64,000 nucleotides of DNA from Porphyridium purpureum (lineage: Eukaryota > Rhodophyta > Bangiophyceae > Porphyridiales > Porphyridiaceae). Positions 21,068 to 31,549 of this stretch are shown here, piece by piece. Position 1 is the stretch's first letter. Each line of letters starts with the position of its first letter. The DNA lies in the NCBI GenBank assembly GCA_008690995.1, contig VRMN01000003.1, forward strand, positions 186,001 to 250,000, read 5' to 3'. The translations under genes and the position numbers were made by a program. Below the pieces are notes generated by a model. That model worked only from the letters and a program-made list of their open reading frames with translations, did no database searches and was not told where the DNA came from.

Positions 21068-22804
21068 TTACTGGTTTGCAAACAACAAAATGGAGTCGTT
21101 GAGCCGAAGTATTGACCAAGTCAGGTCTGCAATGCGACTCCTCAGAATATTATCTTCGTGGTCCCATTCGGACAGATTCTCCGGTGTCTGAACAGCCTTT
21201 CCGTTTGAATCGCTCGCAGCCGCCGCAGTGTGCCTGGAACGTGAGTCAAGGCGCCGAATCATTCTTTCCACCTCTCCTTCTCGTACGTAAATGAGATTGA
21301 AGAGCGCCTTCATCGAGAGATTCCAAGCGGCTCGATAGCTTTGCTTGAGGTCAACCCTCCACAGAAAGTAGTTGCGGTTCCCCTTCATATCTGCTGACGT
21401 TGGGACCTCGTTCACAACCAAAAAGCCGCGCTCAAACATGCGATAGAGTAGCTCGTTGCTCTGCTTGAGTGGCAACATGCACATTTCGCTAAGATACTTT
21501 TGTTCCACCGCTTTCTTCTCCAGGATGGCCTCAAACAAGCGCCGCGCGTTCATTCTGCCACTGTAGCCTGGGAATTTGTTGAACACGATCTCTTTCAGCG
21601 CTCGAAGCTGAAAAGACGCCACCAATTCTGGCACGTGCACGTGCACGCCGTGCCTTGATCTCGTCACATGACCCACATACTGCTCACAAAGAGCGGAAAC
21701 CGCTTTCTGTGTCTCAACAGCCGATAAGGCATGACCTGCAAATAACCCATCTTCTAGAACATCATTTTCAAGGAATGCACCCTGCATGTTCTTGTCCCCG
21801 AAGAAATCAGCATGGAAGATTTCGAACGGATGCGCCTCCTGCTGCAAGCAGACTCGGTGCTGACAAATATTATCAAGAGAGAATGGCAGCATGAGTTCTC
21901 TCAGCACAAGTGCAGCTTCCCTCGAGCAATCTCGCTCGGTGCAGTCCTCCACAAAGTCTAGTGTACATAGTGCATCCAGGACGGGAATATTCGGCCGCCA
22001 CACTGTGGTCGTGTCCCTCGTACCCAGCCGATTGTCTTTCTTTTCATGAACACTGAGCCGACGCTTCTTGGTTCCCCAAGCCTGGGTAGAGTCCTCGACG
22101 TGACGTGCGCTGCGCTTTCTGGAACCAGAAGCTAGAAGAGATGCCGAATCCAACTGGTCCATGTCGAACACGCCGTCGCCATCGCGCTCGTCGACCAGTT
22201 TTTGAGAACCCAGGTCGGAGTCTGCCACCATGTACACGAATCCTGAATCATACCACTCTTCGCACAGCTGCAAAATCGACTCTTCGTGGGCAGTTGCGTC
22301 GGTGCTCAAGCTGCAGCACAGATCGTTCGCAGAGGCCATGCCCAACTTGAGCAACTCCAAAAATGCACGCTTTGCGTCTGCGCCCATCCTTCTTTCCACG
22401 ACGCGAGCATACATAGGGTATCGAAGGAGTGCCAGCACGCGCTGGGCGTCCGCTCGATACTGGCCTTTCCTGAGCTGCCGCGGTTTCGCCATGTCCGGGC
22501 GGCGCGCGTCGGCCTTCGAACGCGCTGCCAAAGCCCGAAACTGCACGAGTCCATGCCGCACGAGAGTCTTGATCTGCTCAGCGACACGCGCCCTGGTCAA
22601 GCGGTGCTCGAGCGGCGGCGCCGGGATGGCTGCCCGCGTGCTTGCGAGGCGCGCGTACTGCAGCTGCAGCTTGTAGCACACCTGGACGAGCTGCCTGACG
22701 GTGAGCTCGTCGTTCACCAAGAGCGCGTGCACGACGTGCGACGCATCCAGTCCATGCCAAATCCGCACGATCGCCACCGCGAGCTCAATGCCAATCACCA
22801 CCAT
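21068..22804 (-). CDS. RPC3: RNA polymerase III subunit RPC3 (C82/POLR3C)
   Basis: A subunit of the RPC3-RPC6-RPC7 subcomplex that opens promoter DNA for RNA polymerase III. The protein is 578 residues from the ATG at 22804; human POLR3C is 534. The N-terminal part has winged-helix features (HVVHALLVNDELTVRQLVQVCYKLQLQYARLA, AEQIKTLVRHGLVQF). The C-terminal part holds the typical KYLSEMCMLPLKQSNELLYRMFERGFLVVNEVP followed by YFLWRVDL. A basic stretch of about 60 residues in the middle looks disordered. ACTGTAC at 22911-22917 is 107 bases upstream. It is divergent from CbbX. Confidence 0.85.
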   Translation of the reverse strand: MVVIGIELAVAIVRIWHGLDASHVVHALLVNDELTVRQLVQVCYKLQLQYARLASTRAAIPAPPLEHRLTRARVAEQIKTLVRHGLVQFRALAARSKADARRPDMAKPRQLRKGQYRADAQRVLALLRYPMYARVVERRMGADAKRAFLELLKLGMASANDLCCSLSTDATAHEESILQLCEEWYDSGFVYMVADSDLGSQKLVDERDGDGVFDMDQLDSASLLASGSRKRSARHVEDSTQAWGTKKRRLSVHEKKDNRLGTRDTTTVWRPNIPVLDALCTLDFVEDCTERDCSREAALVLRELMLPFSLDNICQHRVCLQQEAHPFEIFHADFFGDKNMQGAFLENDVLEDGLFAGHALSAVETQKAVSALCEQYVGHVTRSRHGVHVHVPELVASFQLRALKEIVFNKFPGYSGRMNARRLFEAILEKKAVEQKYLSEMCMLPLKQSNELLYRMFERGFLVVNEVPTSADMKGNRNYFLWRVDLKQSYRAAWNLSMKALFNLIYVREGEVERMIRRLDSRSRHTAAAASDSNGKAVQTPENLSEWDHEDNILRSRIADLTWSILRLNDSILLFANQ

Positions 22805-23617
22805 CTCCTCTGCTTCGTGCCATCCCACCCCCGTGCCCCGACACACGCCCACGCCCACCCCCCTCCTCACCAACGCCAAACAGTACCCAACGTCCAGCAA
22901 ATGCACACCCACTGTACCCCTCAAGGATGGCAAAGCAATGCTGCCAAAAATACGCGGCGGCGTTTCGCGCTCGGCGCGCGCCACACACGAAACGGCAGCC
23001 TGTTCTAGTAAAAAACGCCGCGCGCGGTTTGTCTTTCGTGTACACACCAAACAAAAGAACGGTCGCGCGCGGTGTGTTACTTTGATTGACGCCGCAAATC
23101 TCTCTCTCGTTGTTCTCCTTTACCCGGCGATGAAACGGGTTGTTTGTTTGGCACGAGAATAGGAAACAGGCGCTGTGTTTTTGTGTCTTCAGACGTGGCG
23201 TGGCGTGGTCTTATATGTTTGCTTTTGTGCGTGGAAATGGAAGGGGGTTGTAGCCATAGTGGTTGGTTGGTTCAATCACAATCTCGATTGTTCGTGACCA
23301 GGAAAGAAGAATAAGAACAACACGGAGTAACAAGAGATGAGAGATGGAGGGGTATTTTTACTAAGCGCGGGATGTCGTTTTGATAGGGGGCAACGCTATA
23401 CAGCATCGCGTTGCGTGGTACGGAGAAAGAGAGAGAGGGAGAGAAGAAGAAGGGGAAGAAGGGGAAGAGAAACGGGCGCGCGGTGAAGAGGAGGAGACGT
23501 GAGAAGAGCGGGTGGCGTGGGAGTAGGTTGGAAGGGAGGCGGTGGTGGCAGGAGCGGGCGCGGTGTTTCGGGGCTTGACGGAGTAAGGAGGGGGCGTGGG
23601 GTCGAGGAAGAGCGGAC
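22805..23617. promoter_or_regulatory. Divergent promoter gap, RPC3 / CbbX
   Basis: The RPC3 side has ACTGTAC (22911-22917). The CbbX side is purine-rich in the last 200 bases before the ATG (GAGA and GGAAG tracts at about 23420-23480). An A/T-poor core without an obvious TATA box precedes CbbX. No other gene was found. Confidence 0.45.
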
Positions 23618-24817
23618 ATGGCGTTTGTGAGTGGACTGAGCCTCGGCGCAGGCGTCGTGGGCGCCAAGCGCTCGGGATGGTGCGGAGTGTCGCAGGGCCC
23701 GGTGCGCGCCGGCGCGCGGCGCGCGGCCGCGAACGTGTTGAGCATGCAGGGCACAGAGTATGAAGTGCCGGTGACGAGGCGGCTTTCGGATGCGCTCAAG
23801 GAGGCGGACGTCGAGCAGAAGAAGGCGGATGAGGCCGCGCGCAAGCGCGAGGAGGAGGATCAAAGGAAACGCTTTGAGCGGCAGCGCAAGATTGAGCAGC
23901 TCGCGTCGATTCCGGATAACACGCCCATCGGGACGGTCGACGAGTACATGTTCCGCGAAGGTGTTGCCGATGTGTTGGACAAGCTCGACCACGATCTCAT
24001 CGGCCTCGTTCCCGTCAAGAAGCGCGTGCGCGAGATTGCGGCGCTGCTGATCGTCGATAAAATGAGGCACAAACTTGGCCTGGAAACCGCAGTTCCCTCT
24101 CTGCACATGTCGTTCACCGGCGCGCCGGGAACCGGAAAGACCACCGTGGCCATGCGCATGGGTCAGATTCTGCAGAGAATGGGCTACTCGAAGCGCGGCC
24201 ACCTGGTGATTGCCACCCGTGACGACCTTGTGGGACAGTACGTAGGACACACGGCTCCAAAGACCAAAGAAATGATCAAGAAGGCCATGGGCGGTGTGCT
24301 GCTGGTGGATGAGGCGTACTACCTCTACAACGCGTCCAACGACCGCGATTACGGCCAGGAGGCCATTGAGATTCTTCTGAACGTCATGGAAACCGAGCAG
24401 AAGAACTTGGTGTGCATCTATGCTGGCTACAGCGACAAGATGGAGAGATTCTTTTCTTATATCCCCGGCATGAACTCGCGCATTGGAAATCACATTGAGT
24501 TCCCCAATTATGAGGTGGACGAGCTTGTAGACATTGCCAGGGTCATGGTGCGCGAGCTGGAGTACCAGTTTGATGAGAACTCGATCCCGATCATGAGAGA
24601 ATACATTCAGAAGCGCATGAACATGCCGTACTTCTCCAACGCGCGATCGGTGCGCAACACGGTGGACCGCGCGAGAATGCGAGCGGCGATCCGGTTGTTC
24701 AACCAAGCCGTGGATGGACATGGCGACGGAATGGTGAGCGCGCACGACCTCATGACCATCACTGCCCAGGATGTTGTGCGAGCAGACGAGCTGAGCGAGA
24801 CCCAGATTTCGGAATAA
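23618..24817 (+). CDS. cbbX: CbbX, red-type Rubisco activase (plastid-targeted)
   Basis: An AAA+ ATPase that strips inhibitory sugar phosphates from red-type Rubisco in the plastid. It is 399 residues. The first 42 or so are Ala/Arg/Gly-rich without acidic residues (RAGARRAAANV), as expected of a transit peptide. The mature part has Walker A GAPGTGKTT at 168-176, Walker B GGVLLVDEAYYL (Asp231, Glu232), the pore-loop region DLVGQYVGHTAPKT, and a sensor-like NSRIGNHIEFPNY. Red algae carry a plastid copy and, in several lineages, this nuclear copy. The two are thought to work together in one hexamer. Its presence is the strongest lineage marker in the window. Confidence 0.95.
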   Translation: MAFVSGLSLGAGVVGAKRSGWCGVSQGPVRAGARRAAANVLSMQGTEYEVPVTRRLSDALKEADVEQKKADEAARKREEEDQRKRFERQRKIEQLASIPDNTPIGTVDEYMFREGVADVLDKLDHDLIGLVPVKKRVREIAALLIVDKMRHKLGLETAVPSLHMSFTGAPGTGKTTVAMRMGQILQRMGYSKRGHLVIATRDDLVGQYVGHTAPKTKEMIKKAMGGVLLVDEAYYLYNASNDRDYGQEAIEILLNVMETEQKNLVCIYAGYSDKMERFFSYIPGMNSRIGNHIEFPNYEVDELVDIARVMVRELEYQFDENSIPIMREYIQKRMNMPYFSNARSVRNTVDRARMRAAIRLFNQAVDGHGDGMVSAHDLMTITAQDVVRADELSETQISE

Positions 24818-25694
24818 TTTAGAGAAGTCTCTTGTAGGTGACTTGCATACCTCACCAGCGTGTGTGTATGTGATTGCGCGTGGGCGTGTGCGGATTTGGG
24901 GTTGGCTTCTTGGTGTGTTCCCACCCGTCCTCATCCTCCGTGTAGTCGGTGCCCCCGTGTGGACATGTGCTCCGTGGCGTAGGATTGACGGATCGCTTCC
25001 AAAGGTATTTCTTTTGGCTTTTATCGAAGGCTCTGGAAGTCTGCCTGAAGTTTCTTCTTTCTCGAGTAAATTTGGCACTGTGTCTAGTAACCATCTTCGA
25101 CGCCTCGTGCCAGAGTGATTGGTGAGCCCACGAAGCATGTTCCGCGTGCCCCTACCAATCGTGTTTGACGTCGCCCGGGAACTCACATGCGAAAGTTCAC
25201 AGGGTACACAGACTAGAGTTGTGAATCTGTTCCGTTTAGAGTAAAGAAAGTGACCAAGATGAAAATCCGTACGCTTCGAACAGAAGCTCGCAACACTTCT
25301 ACAGCTGCTTGGCACACAATGCACGAAAAGGTATGCATGCAAAGCCGATACTGATGTGTCTTCGAATATAATACTACAGCGAAATGAGAAGCGCAATCTT
25401 TGACTGCGCCTCGGATCCACGAACAGAAAAGAAAGTAAGCGCACACCTCTCCCCTCCCTATCGACCAAGTCCAAGTTATAAAGTCAATTGCTCCAACAAA
25501 ACAAAAAGAGACACACACGCACACTCGCGAATCCGCAAAAGGCTACCACCACGTTAATTCTGTGACACATTACCTGCAGCAGCTTCCCACGCCCACACCT
25601 TCAAGGCAGACCATGAAGAAGCAAACCGAAGCAAACCGAAGCAAACAAAAGAGAGCTTCCTGCCAAATGAAACATCCGACCAGGCAGACAATCT
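24818..25694. other. Convergent gap, CbbX / pyrophosphatase
   Basis: 877 bases between two 3' ends. Short frames on both strands show no domain. Near 25613-25640 there is a small direct repeat of a GCAAACCGAA-like unit. No GTACAGTG element and no tRNA-like fold were found. Confidence 0.4.
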
Positions 25695-28600
25695 TTACGT
25701 CTGGATCGGGTTTTCTGTGAGCGTGCTGGCTGTGATTGGCAACTCAGGCGCAAACGCAGCTTCCATCGAGCCCGCGCCGTCACCAAGACCTGGTAATCTT
25801 GTCTGGTCAGCAATGATGCCGCGTCGAAGCGCGCGATGACCACCGGCTGCCTGGAACGCGTCTCCCATTTGTGAGCCGGGCATAATGGAGTCTTCTGGAA
25901 CGCTGGGCGCAGTGACGTAATACGAGGATACCACCTTTGGCGGGGCTCGGACCGGCGCATCCCCGCTTTTCTTGGCCTCTTGTCTGACTTTCTCTGCCTG
26001 TCGAGAATTCCACATCACAAAGATAAAAGCAACAAGAAGCGTCACGCCGAGCAGAAGGCCACCGATCCAGCCTCGTGAGTCCTCCACGTAGATATCTGGT
26101 TGCATGAGACCGACGGCAACCAGGCCGTAGGCAGTCATCAGCTTAATCAAGATGTTCATCGACGGGCCGCTCGTGTCCTTGAACGGATCACCGACTGTGT
26201 CGCCTGCAACGGTTGCCTTGTGCCACTCTGAGCCCTTCGCGTTCTTTTTACCGAACATGCCACCCTCTGTCAGCTTCTTCGCGTTATCCCAAGCACCGCC
26301 GGCGTTCGACATCATAATGCCCATCATATAGCCTGAGCCGATCGCAGCCAGGAGGAGGCCAATCATCGCCTTTTGCCCAAAGCCAAACCCAATGATGAGC
26401 GGGCTCATGATGGCCACACCTCCTGGAAGCACCATTTCAATGATGGCCGAGCGCGTCGAGATTGCCACGCACTTGACGTGTTCTGGTCGCACGCCAGGTC
26501 GACCTTCGCGCAATCCGGGAATCTCACGGAACTGACGGCGCACCTCCACGATCATAGCTTGCGCGGCACGGCTCACACCGAGCATTGTCAGAGCGCCAAA
26601 AAGATGCGGGAGCATGATCCCCAGCAGTACGCTTGCCACCACATAGATGTCCAGCAGTGAAACCTGATCATAGTCCGTAACGTGTGCCTGCGTCGAGCCA
26701 AGGCCATACACCAAGTTGACCGGTGACGGTGCGAGACCAGCGTCAAACACGACTGCCACAAGCAACGCGTACGCAGTCAGGATCGCGGAACCATTGCTGA
26801 AACCCTTACCTGTTGCCGCGGTAGTGTTGCCGAGTGCGTCAAGTGCATCTGTTGTGTCCCTCACCGAGGACGGTAGCTCCGCCATCTCGGCAATTCCACC
26901 GGCGTTATCGGCAACAGGTCCATACGCATCTGTCGCCATGGTGACACCAAGCGTGGAGAGCATTGCAACTGAGGCCAGGGCGATCGAATAGGGCCCAAAC
27001 AAATTGTAGACACCTACGATCACTGCAACGACCAAAGCAAGCGGGAGCACAGTTGAGAGCATCCCAATACCCAGGCCTTGAATAATGACAGCGCCCGCAC
27101 CAAACTCACCCGACAGTGCAATGTTCTTGGTCGGCCCGTACGTTCCGGCTGTGAAGAACTCCGTAATGAGACCAATGATGATGCCCAGGAAAAGACCGCA
27201 CAGAATCGTGATGAAGAGCCGCCACGCTACCTGGTCCGGTGGTGGAAAATCAAACCCAATGATGTCAATCGGCTCGTAGAAGCTGTCCACGAGCACTACC
27301 GTCGGAATGAATAAGTTCTGGCCTGTGACCGGGTTGCTAGCCGGGAAGCACGCGTTCGGATTATCTGGCGCCAGCCTGAAGGTGGGCAGATCCGCATTTT
27401 TGAATCCTCGATGATCCAGAAAGTTAGAGCTGTTGCCAAAGAAGCCCCAGCACAAGCCCGCGGAACCGGCAATAATCAGAATAGCCGACGCAAACACATT
27501 CAGTCGGAGCGACGCGAGCAGCGCTTCCATGACTTCGTGCTTGGACGATTCCGGGTTCAGAGCCTTCTTCGGCACGAACACGTGTACCGTGCAAATGACT
27601 GAACTTATAACGCCGACGACACCAAGCATAAACGGCAACGCAATGAAGATGGTGTTCGAGCTCCACGTATCCAACAGTGGGTACTCGGTGAAGAACGAAC
27701 CACGCTGGCACAGATAATTCGCATACGACAAGCGCAGCGGGTAATTGAACGGTCCGCACTCCAGGTCAATGGGAAGGTGCTGATACACACACAGCGCGAG
27801 ATTGTTGTTGAAGTAGTACGGGAGCGAGGCGCCAAGAATACCCGTGGCAACAATACCGCCAACGTACGACTCGAACAAATCGGCTCCCATACCAGCCACA
27901 TCACCTACATTGTCTCCCACGTTATCCGCGATTGTCGCCGGGTTACGCGGGTCGTCTTCCGGAATGCCCGCTTCCACTTTACCCACAAGGTCGGCACCGA
28001 CATCTGCAGCTTTTGTGTAAATCCCACCACCTACGCGAGCAAACAGTGCGATCGTCGACGCGCCGGCTGAGAACCCAGCCAGTGCACGCACGTCGGCGAG
28101 CATCATGTAGATCGCAGACAGTCCGCAAAGCCCGAAGCTCACCACAGCAAGGCCCATGACGGCTCCCGCGCGGAACGCCAGATTCAATCCCTTATCCAAG
28201 CCTTCATACGCAGCGGCCGCAGTACGCGCGTTAGCGCGCGTCGCCATGAGCATGCCCACGAATCCAGTAATGGCCGAAAAACTCGCACCGAATCCGTACG
28301 CTCCCGCCGTGCGCCAGTTGACACCAACGCCGATCAGAATGAAGAGAACAAGACACAAAGGTACCACGCAAAGATACTCCATCGCCAGAAACGCCAGCGC
28401 ACCTTCGCGAATGAACACTGAAATTTCGCACATGCGCGCAGTTCCCACGTCCTTCTTGAGAATGGTGAACGCGTAGTACGAAATCACGGCCAGGCCGAAA
28501 ACACCAGCACACAGCGCAGCCCAAATGTATACCGAGGGAATGAAGAATGTAAAGGTCTTGAAAAGATAGTCCGAGTTCGGACCCGAGCTCACGTCCACAT

Positions 28601-29610
28601 AGGTGCACCAGTCTTCGATGTCGCAAACCGCCATGAAACCAAGGTACACGATCATGGGGATCAGCACCACAGTGAAGAACACCATGAGCACAATCATAAA
28701 TACGGACGTCGTCGCGTGGTCCTTCAGCATGGCCGGGTCTGCAACCATCTTCACTGGAGGCAAATCCTCTTCGTACGGGAGTTCGTTCGGCGATACGAGC
28801 TTGTAGCCAGTTTCATCGTATATCGGCTTTCTTGACTTTGCTTCAGGGGCCACTGCTTTGATATCGGCAGGATCAACACCTTCTCGCTCCGGCGGCACCA
28901 TGGCAGCTTCCGCGGGCATCATAGCTGGCTCTTCTACAGGTGCGACTGCTGCTGGCGGTGGCGGCGGAACTGCTGCGGGCGGTGCCTGCGCGGCTTCTGG
29001 CGGTGCCTGCGCGGCTTCTGGAACAACTGGCGGCGGCGGAGGGGGAACCGGAGCTCCTCCAGACGGTGCTGCTGCTACTGGCGGCGGTGGCGGCGGCGGC
29101 GGCGCTGCCCCACCTACTGGCGGTCCTCCTGCTGCTGGCGGCGGAGGCTAAACGAGAAGAGCAACGAATCGAGAAAACAGACCGGGAAAACCAGCACGAA
29201 AACAACAAGAACATGACAACCGTGTTGGACAAGAAGCAAATAAAATGTCAAAGTTAGTTTTCCGTTCAGCTTCAAAGTCTTGGACAAGGACACAGACATG
29301 CCTTGTGCGAAGGACACGGCATGGCCGAGGAGCACGCAGCAGCACGTCGGCGCGCGGCGACAATGACACCGCGGTCCGAAATCGCACACAAACACACACA
29401 CAAATTCTCCCTCTGCATGCACGAACAACGCCGCAAGCCGCGCATCCGCGATCAACCGACGCCCATCGGGTCGTCCGATCGCTTGTTCAACATGGCCCCA
29501 CACAAAGCTCTCCTAACGCGTGTCAAACGTACCGGTGGCGGCGGCGCTGGAGCGCCCGGTCCTCCCCCCGAAGGCGGAGGCGGTGGAGGAGGCGGCGGTG
29601 GCGGCGGCAT
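25695..29610 (-). CDS. H+-translocating pyrophosphatase, K+-dependent type, two exons
   Basis: A membrane pump that uses pyrophosphate to move protons into vacuoles or acidocalcisomes. Exon 2 (25695-29147) holds the whole pump: GGGIYTKAADVGADLVGKVEAG, the substrate site DDPRNPATIADNVGDNVGD, and GNTTAATGKGF, where Ala instead of Lys marks the K+-dependent class. Exon 1 (29533-29610) is ATG plus 25 codons, almost all Pro, Ser and Gly. The intron between has donor GTACGT, branch-like AACTAAC and acceptor CGTTTAG, and both exons join in phase 0. The predicted protein is 1176 residues against about 760-800 for plant enzymes. The excess is a Pro/Ala-rich N-terminus of about 100 residues plus luminal insertions (for example around PDNPNACFPASNPVTG). 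If unspliced, translation could begin only at the ATG at 28922. Confidence 0.88.
28981..29021 (-). repeat. Direct duplication in the Pro/Ala-rich region
   Basis: Two adjacent near-identical copies of a 21-base unit encode a repeated EAAQAPP segment in the pyrophosphatase N-terminal extension. The surrounding GGC/GCC-rich sequence encodes long proline runs, so slippage is the likely origin. Confidence 0.75.
29148..29532 (-). other. Predicted spliceosomal intron, pyrophosphatase gene
   Basis: 385 bases. Donor CCG|GTACGT, acceptor GTTTAG|CCT, and AACTAAC on the minus strand at 29253-29259, about 105 bases from the acceptor. The frame upstream of the acceptor closes at once at the TAG formed by the acceptor itself, and the Pro-rich frame between it and 28922 contains no start codon. 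Both facts are explained by splicing. Confidence 0.75.
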
Positions 29611-30616
29611 GTTCCCGCAGTCTCCGTCTTCCCGTCCCTTGATTTCCCCCCGACAATCGACCCACACCCTCTCAACCCAGTCTCCTCCTCTCCGGCAGCC
29701 CGGTTCCCCACCTTTTTCGCCCCCCTCTCTTTCTACACACAACCCACGCGGAGCGTATGAAAAAAAAACCGCAACGAACAAGCACACGCACGCGTTGCCA
29801 GCCGGCACGTTTTGCTAGCAGCGTGGCGCGTTTTAGTATGCACGCGTCTGTAGCCTCATTATTCAAAACACAAAACGCAGCCCTGCAAAAGAATAATAAA
29901 AGCGCCCCACTTGGCGTAGGCAGCCTTCCGCGTTCAGCAACCAACCATCCCCCCCACCCAAACCACCCAACCACGCACGCGCGGAGGTACAGTGAGCATC
30001 ACGGCTAAGAATAGAACGTCGCGTGTGTTTGGCTAGACTCCATACGCCCAAGCCCATCTTGCCAGGATACGCAGAATCAGACCGGCCCTTCACAACAACC
30101 TCCCCAAGAAACCACTGAAAATTCATGTGGCTGGGGCTCGGGGCTACTGAGCTGCTGGGCTCATTTTATGTTCTCCTTTTCTTATAAAAACTAGGTGCGG
30201 ACGCGCGCGCGAGGGCGGCGGTACTGTGCGTTGCGGCGATGAAGGTCTTTGCCATTCCATTGCCATCCTCGCCAGGGACGATGCGAAGCGGTTAACGGCG
30301 CATCGGATGGGCGAGAAGGCGAGTGGCAGTAGGCATGCGCGCTCGACGCGAGCGCGAGCTCATCAATTGCTTGTTAGAGACCGAGTTTATGGAAACGCTG
30401 AGCTCTGCAGCTGATCCGCTCGCCCAATACCTCTACCTGCAAGGCCGTCGATCATCACGGCTAAATCTCCGGGAAACGAAACGACTGGAAACTTGAGACC
30501 GCTGGATGCAAAGCACGCGTTGTCACAATGATTCAGCGAGCTTCCGAACCAAGCGCGCCATCAGAGTCTTGCTTTCGGATCATCGTTCGTCTGCAGCGAG
30601 CTCCTCTTCCTTTAAT
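29611..30616. promoter_or_regulatory. Pyrophosphatase promoter and 3' flank of the penta-EF-hand gene
   Basis: GTACAGTG at 29987-29994 lies about 380 bases upstream of the exon 1 ATG. A TATA-like CTTATAAAAA on the plus strand at 30180-30190 has no convincing gene to its right: only frames of about 60-70 codons follow. No domain or RNA fold was recognised in 30200-30616. Confidence 0.4.
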
Positions 30617-31271
30617 TCACCGCAAGTGCGACGACGCATACACGAACTGTGAAAAGTTGAGGTGGATGGTACCTGTGCCGTGCGGGTCAAATGCTGCGAA
30701 CATAGACTTGGCCGAGCTCAGAAACGACGCCATTTGGATGTAGTCATCCATTCTCAACACACCCCTCCGCTCAGGATCAAAGGCGACCATCAAAGACCGG
30801 AACGCGGGAGGGTCCAGAACGAAGCCGTTGCGCTGCAGCGCCAAACTCACCTCATGCGCATCGAGCACACCATTCCTGTCACCGTCAAATTCCAAAAAAG
30901 ACCTCTGCGTGTCGGAATGGAAAGGGGAGGGCGGGGGAAAACAAACAAAAAGGTATGGTCAGTCAAGCCGTCCTCGTCGCATGCCGGGCGTCCCGTTCTA
31001 TCACCAGTTACACGTCTACTAAAAGCCGAGGAAGTACACAAAAGAAACTCACTTGCACGGTAACAATGAAATTATGCAGCGCGCAGAACTGCTGAAAGTT
31101 GACCTGGCCCGTCCTACTGGTGTCGTAGATCCGTATCAGCATGGCGCACGCGTGCAACGAGAAGTGCATGTTCGCCGAGTTGAAAGCCTGCTGCAGTTCC
31201 CTGGCATCCACGGTGCCGCCGCGATCGGTGTCGACGGCATTGAACCACGCTCGCAAGCTCGGATCCTCCAT
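30617..31271 (-). CDS. Penta-EF-hand calcium-binding protein (ALG-2/PDCD6-like), two exons
   Basis: A small cytosolic Ca2+ sensor of the ALG-2/sorcin type that links calcium to ESCRT and ER-exit machinery. Exon 1 (31053-31271) gives 73 residues and exon 2 (30617-30904) gives 95, total 168. The five EF-hand-like loops include DTDRGGTVDARE, a shifted YDTSRTGQVNF, FDGDRNGVLDAHE, FDPERRGVLRMDD and FDPHGTGTIHLNF. The first and third keep most Ca2+ ligands. The exon junction VQ|RSFLEFDGD aligns with the WQ-x-F-x-x-YDRD segment of ALG-2, so splicing restores the family sequence exactly. Most relatives have a Pro/Gly-rich N-terminus, which is absent here. It is divergent from secernin, 278 bases away. 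Confidence 0.85.
30905..31052 (-). other. Predicted spliceosomal intron, penta-EF-hand gene
   Basis: 148 bases, phase 0. Donor CAA|GTGAGT, acceptor ACGCAG|AGG after a C/T-rich tract, and a branch-like ACTGAC about 55 bases before the acceptor. Reading straight through instead would end the protein after two EF-hands. Confidence 0.8.
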
Positions 31272-31549
31272 TATGCCCTTCGTCCAACCTCTCCACTCGC
31301 TGCACGCCGTCCGCGCGCGTGTCCACTTGAACTACGCCGCACCCCACCCCCCGACCCAAACCGCTCGCCCGACACAACTCAACGCCAGCCCAGTGTTCTT
31401 ATAGCTGACGCAGCGCACACCTAGGCTTACAAAGAAACGTTCGCGAATCGCGCAGAATTACTTCACTTTCGCGATGTGTCCTCGCCGATTTGCAACGTCT
31501 CGTGCGCTGTAGACAGCACGAGAAAGCGCGCGGCGAGTGGGTCGCTACC

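Noticed and set aside
21068-23050. Longer N-terminus of RPC3 from 23050
   Set aside because: It would start with TTG, is low-complexity and crosses the ACTGTAC promoter element; the ATG at 22804 gives a normal length.
28858-29151. Gly/Ala-rich plus-strand open frame
   Set aside because: It is the complement of the Pro/Ala-rich pyrophosphatase exon 2; such GC-repeat coding sequence is open on both strands.
29452-29808. Proline-rich minus-strand frame as a separate gene
   Set aside because: Only its part from the ATG at 29610 is used, and it is better explained as exon 1 of the pyrophosphatase; codons before that ATG have no ATG start.
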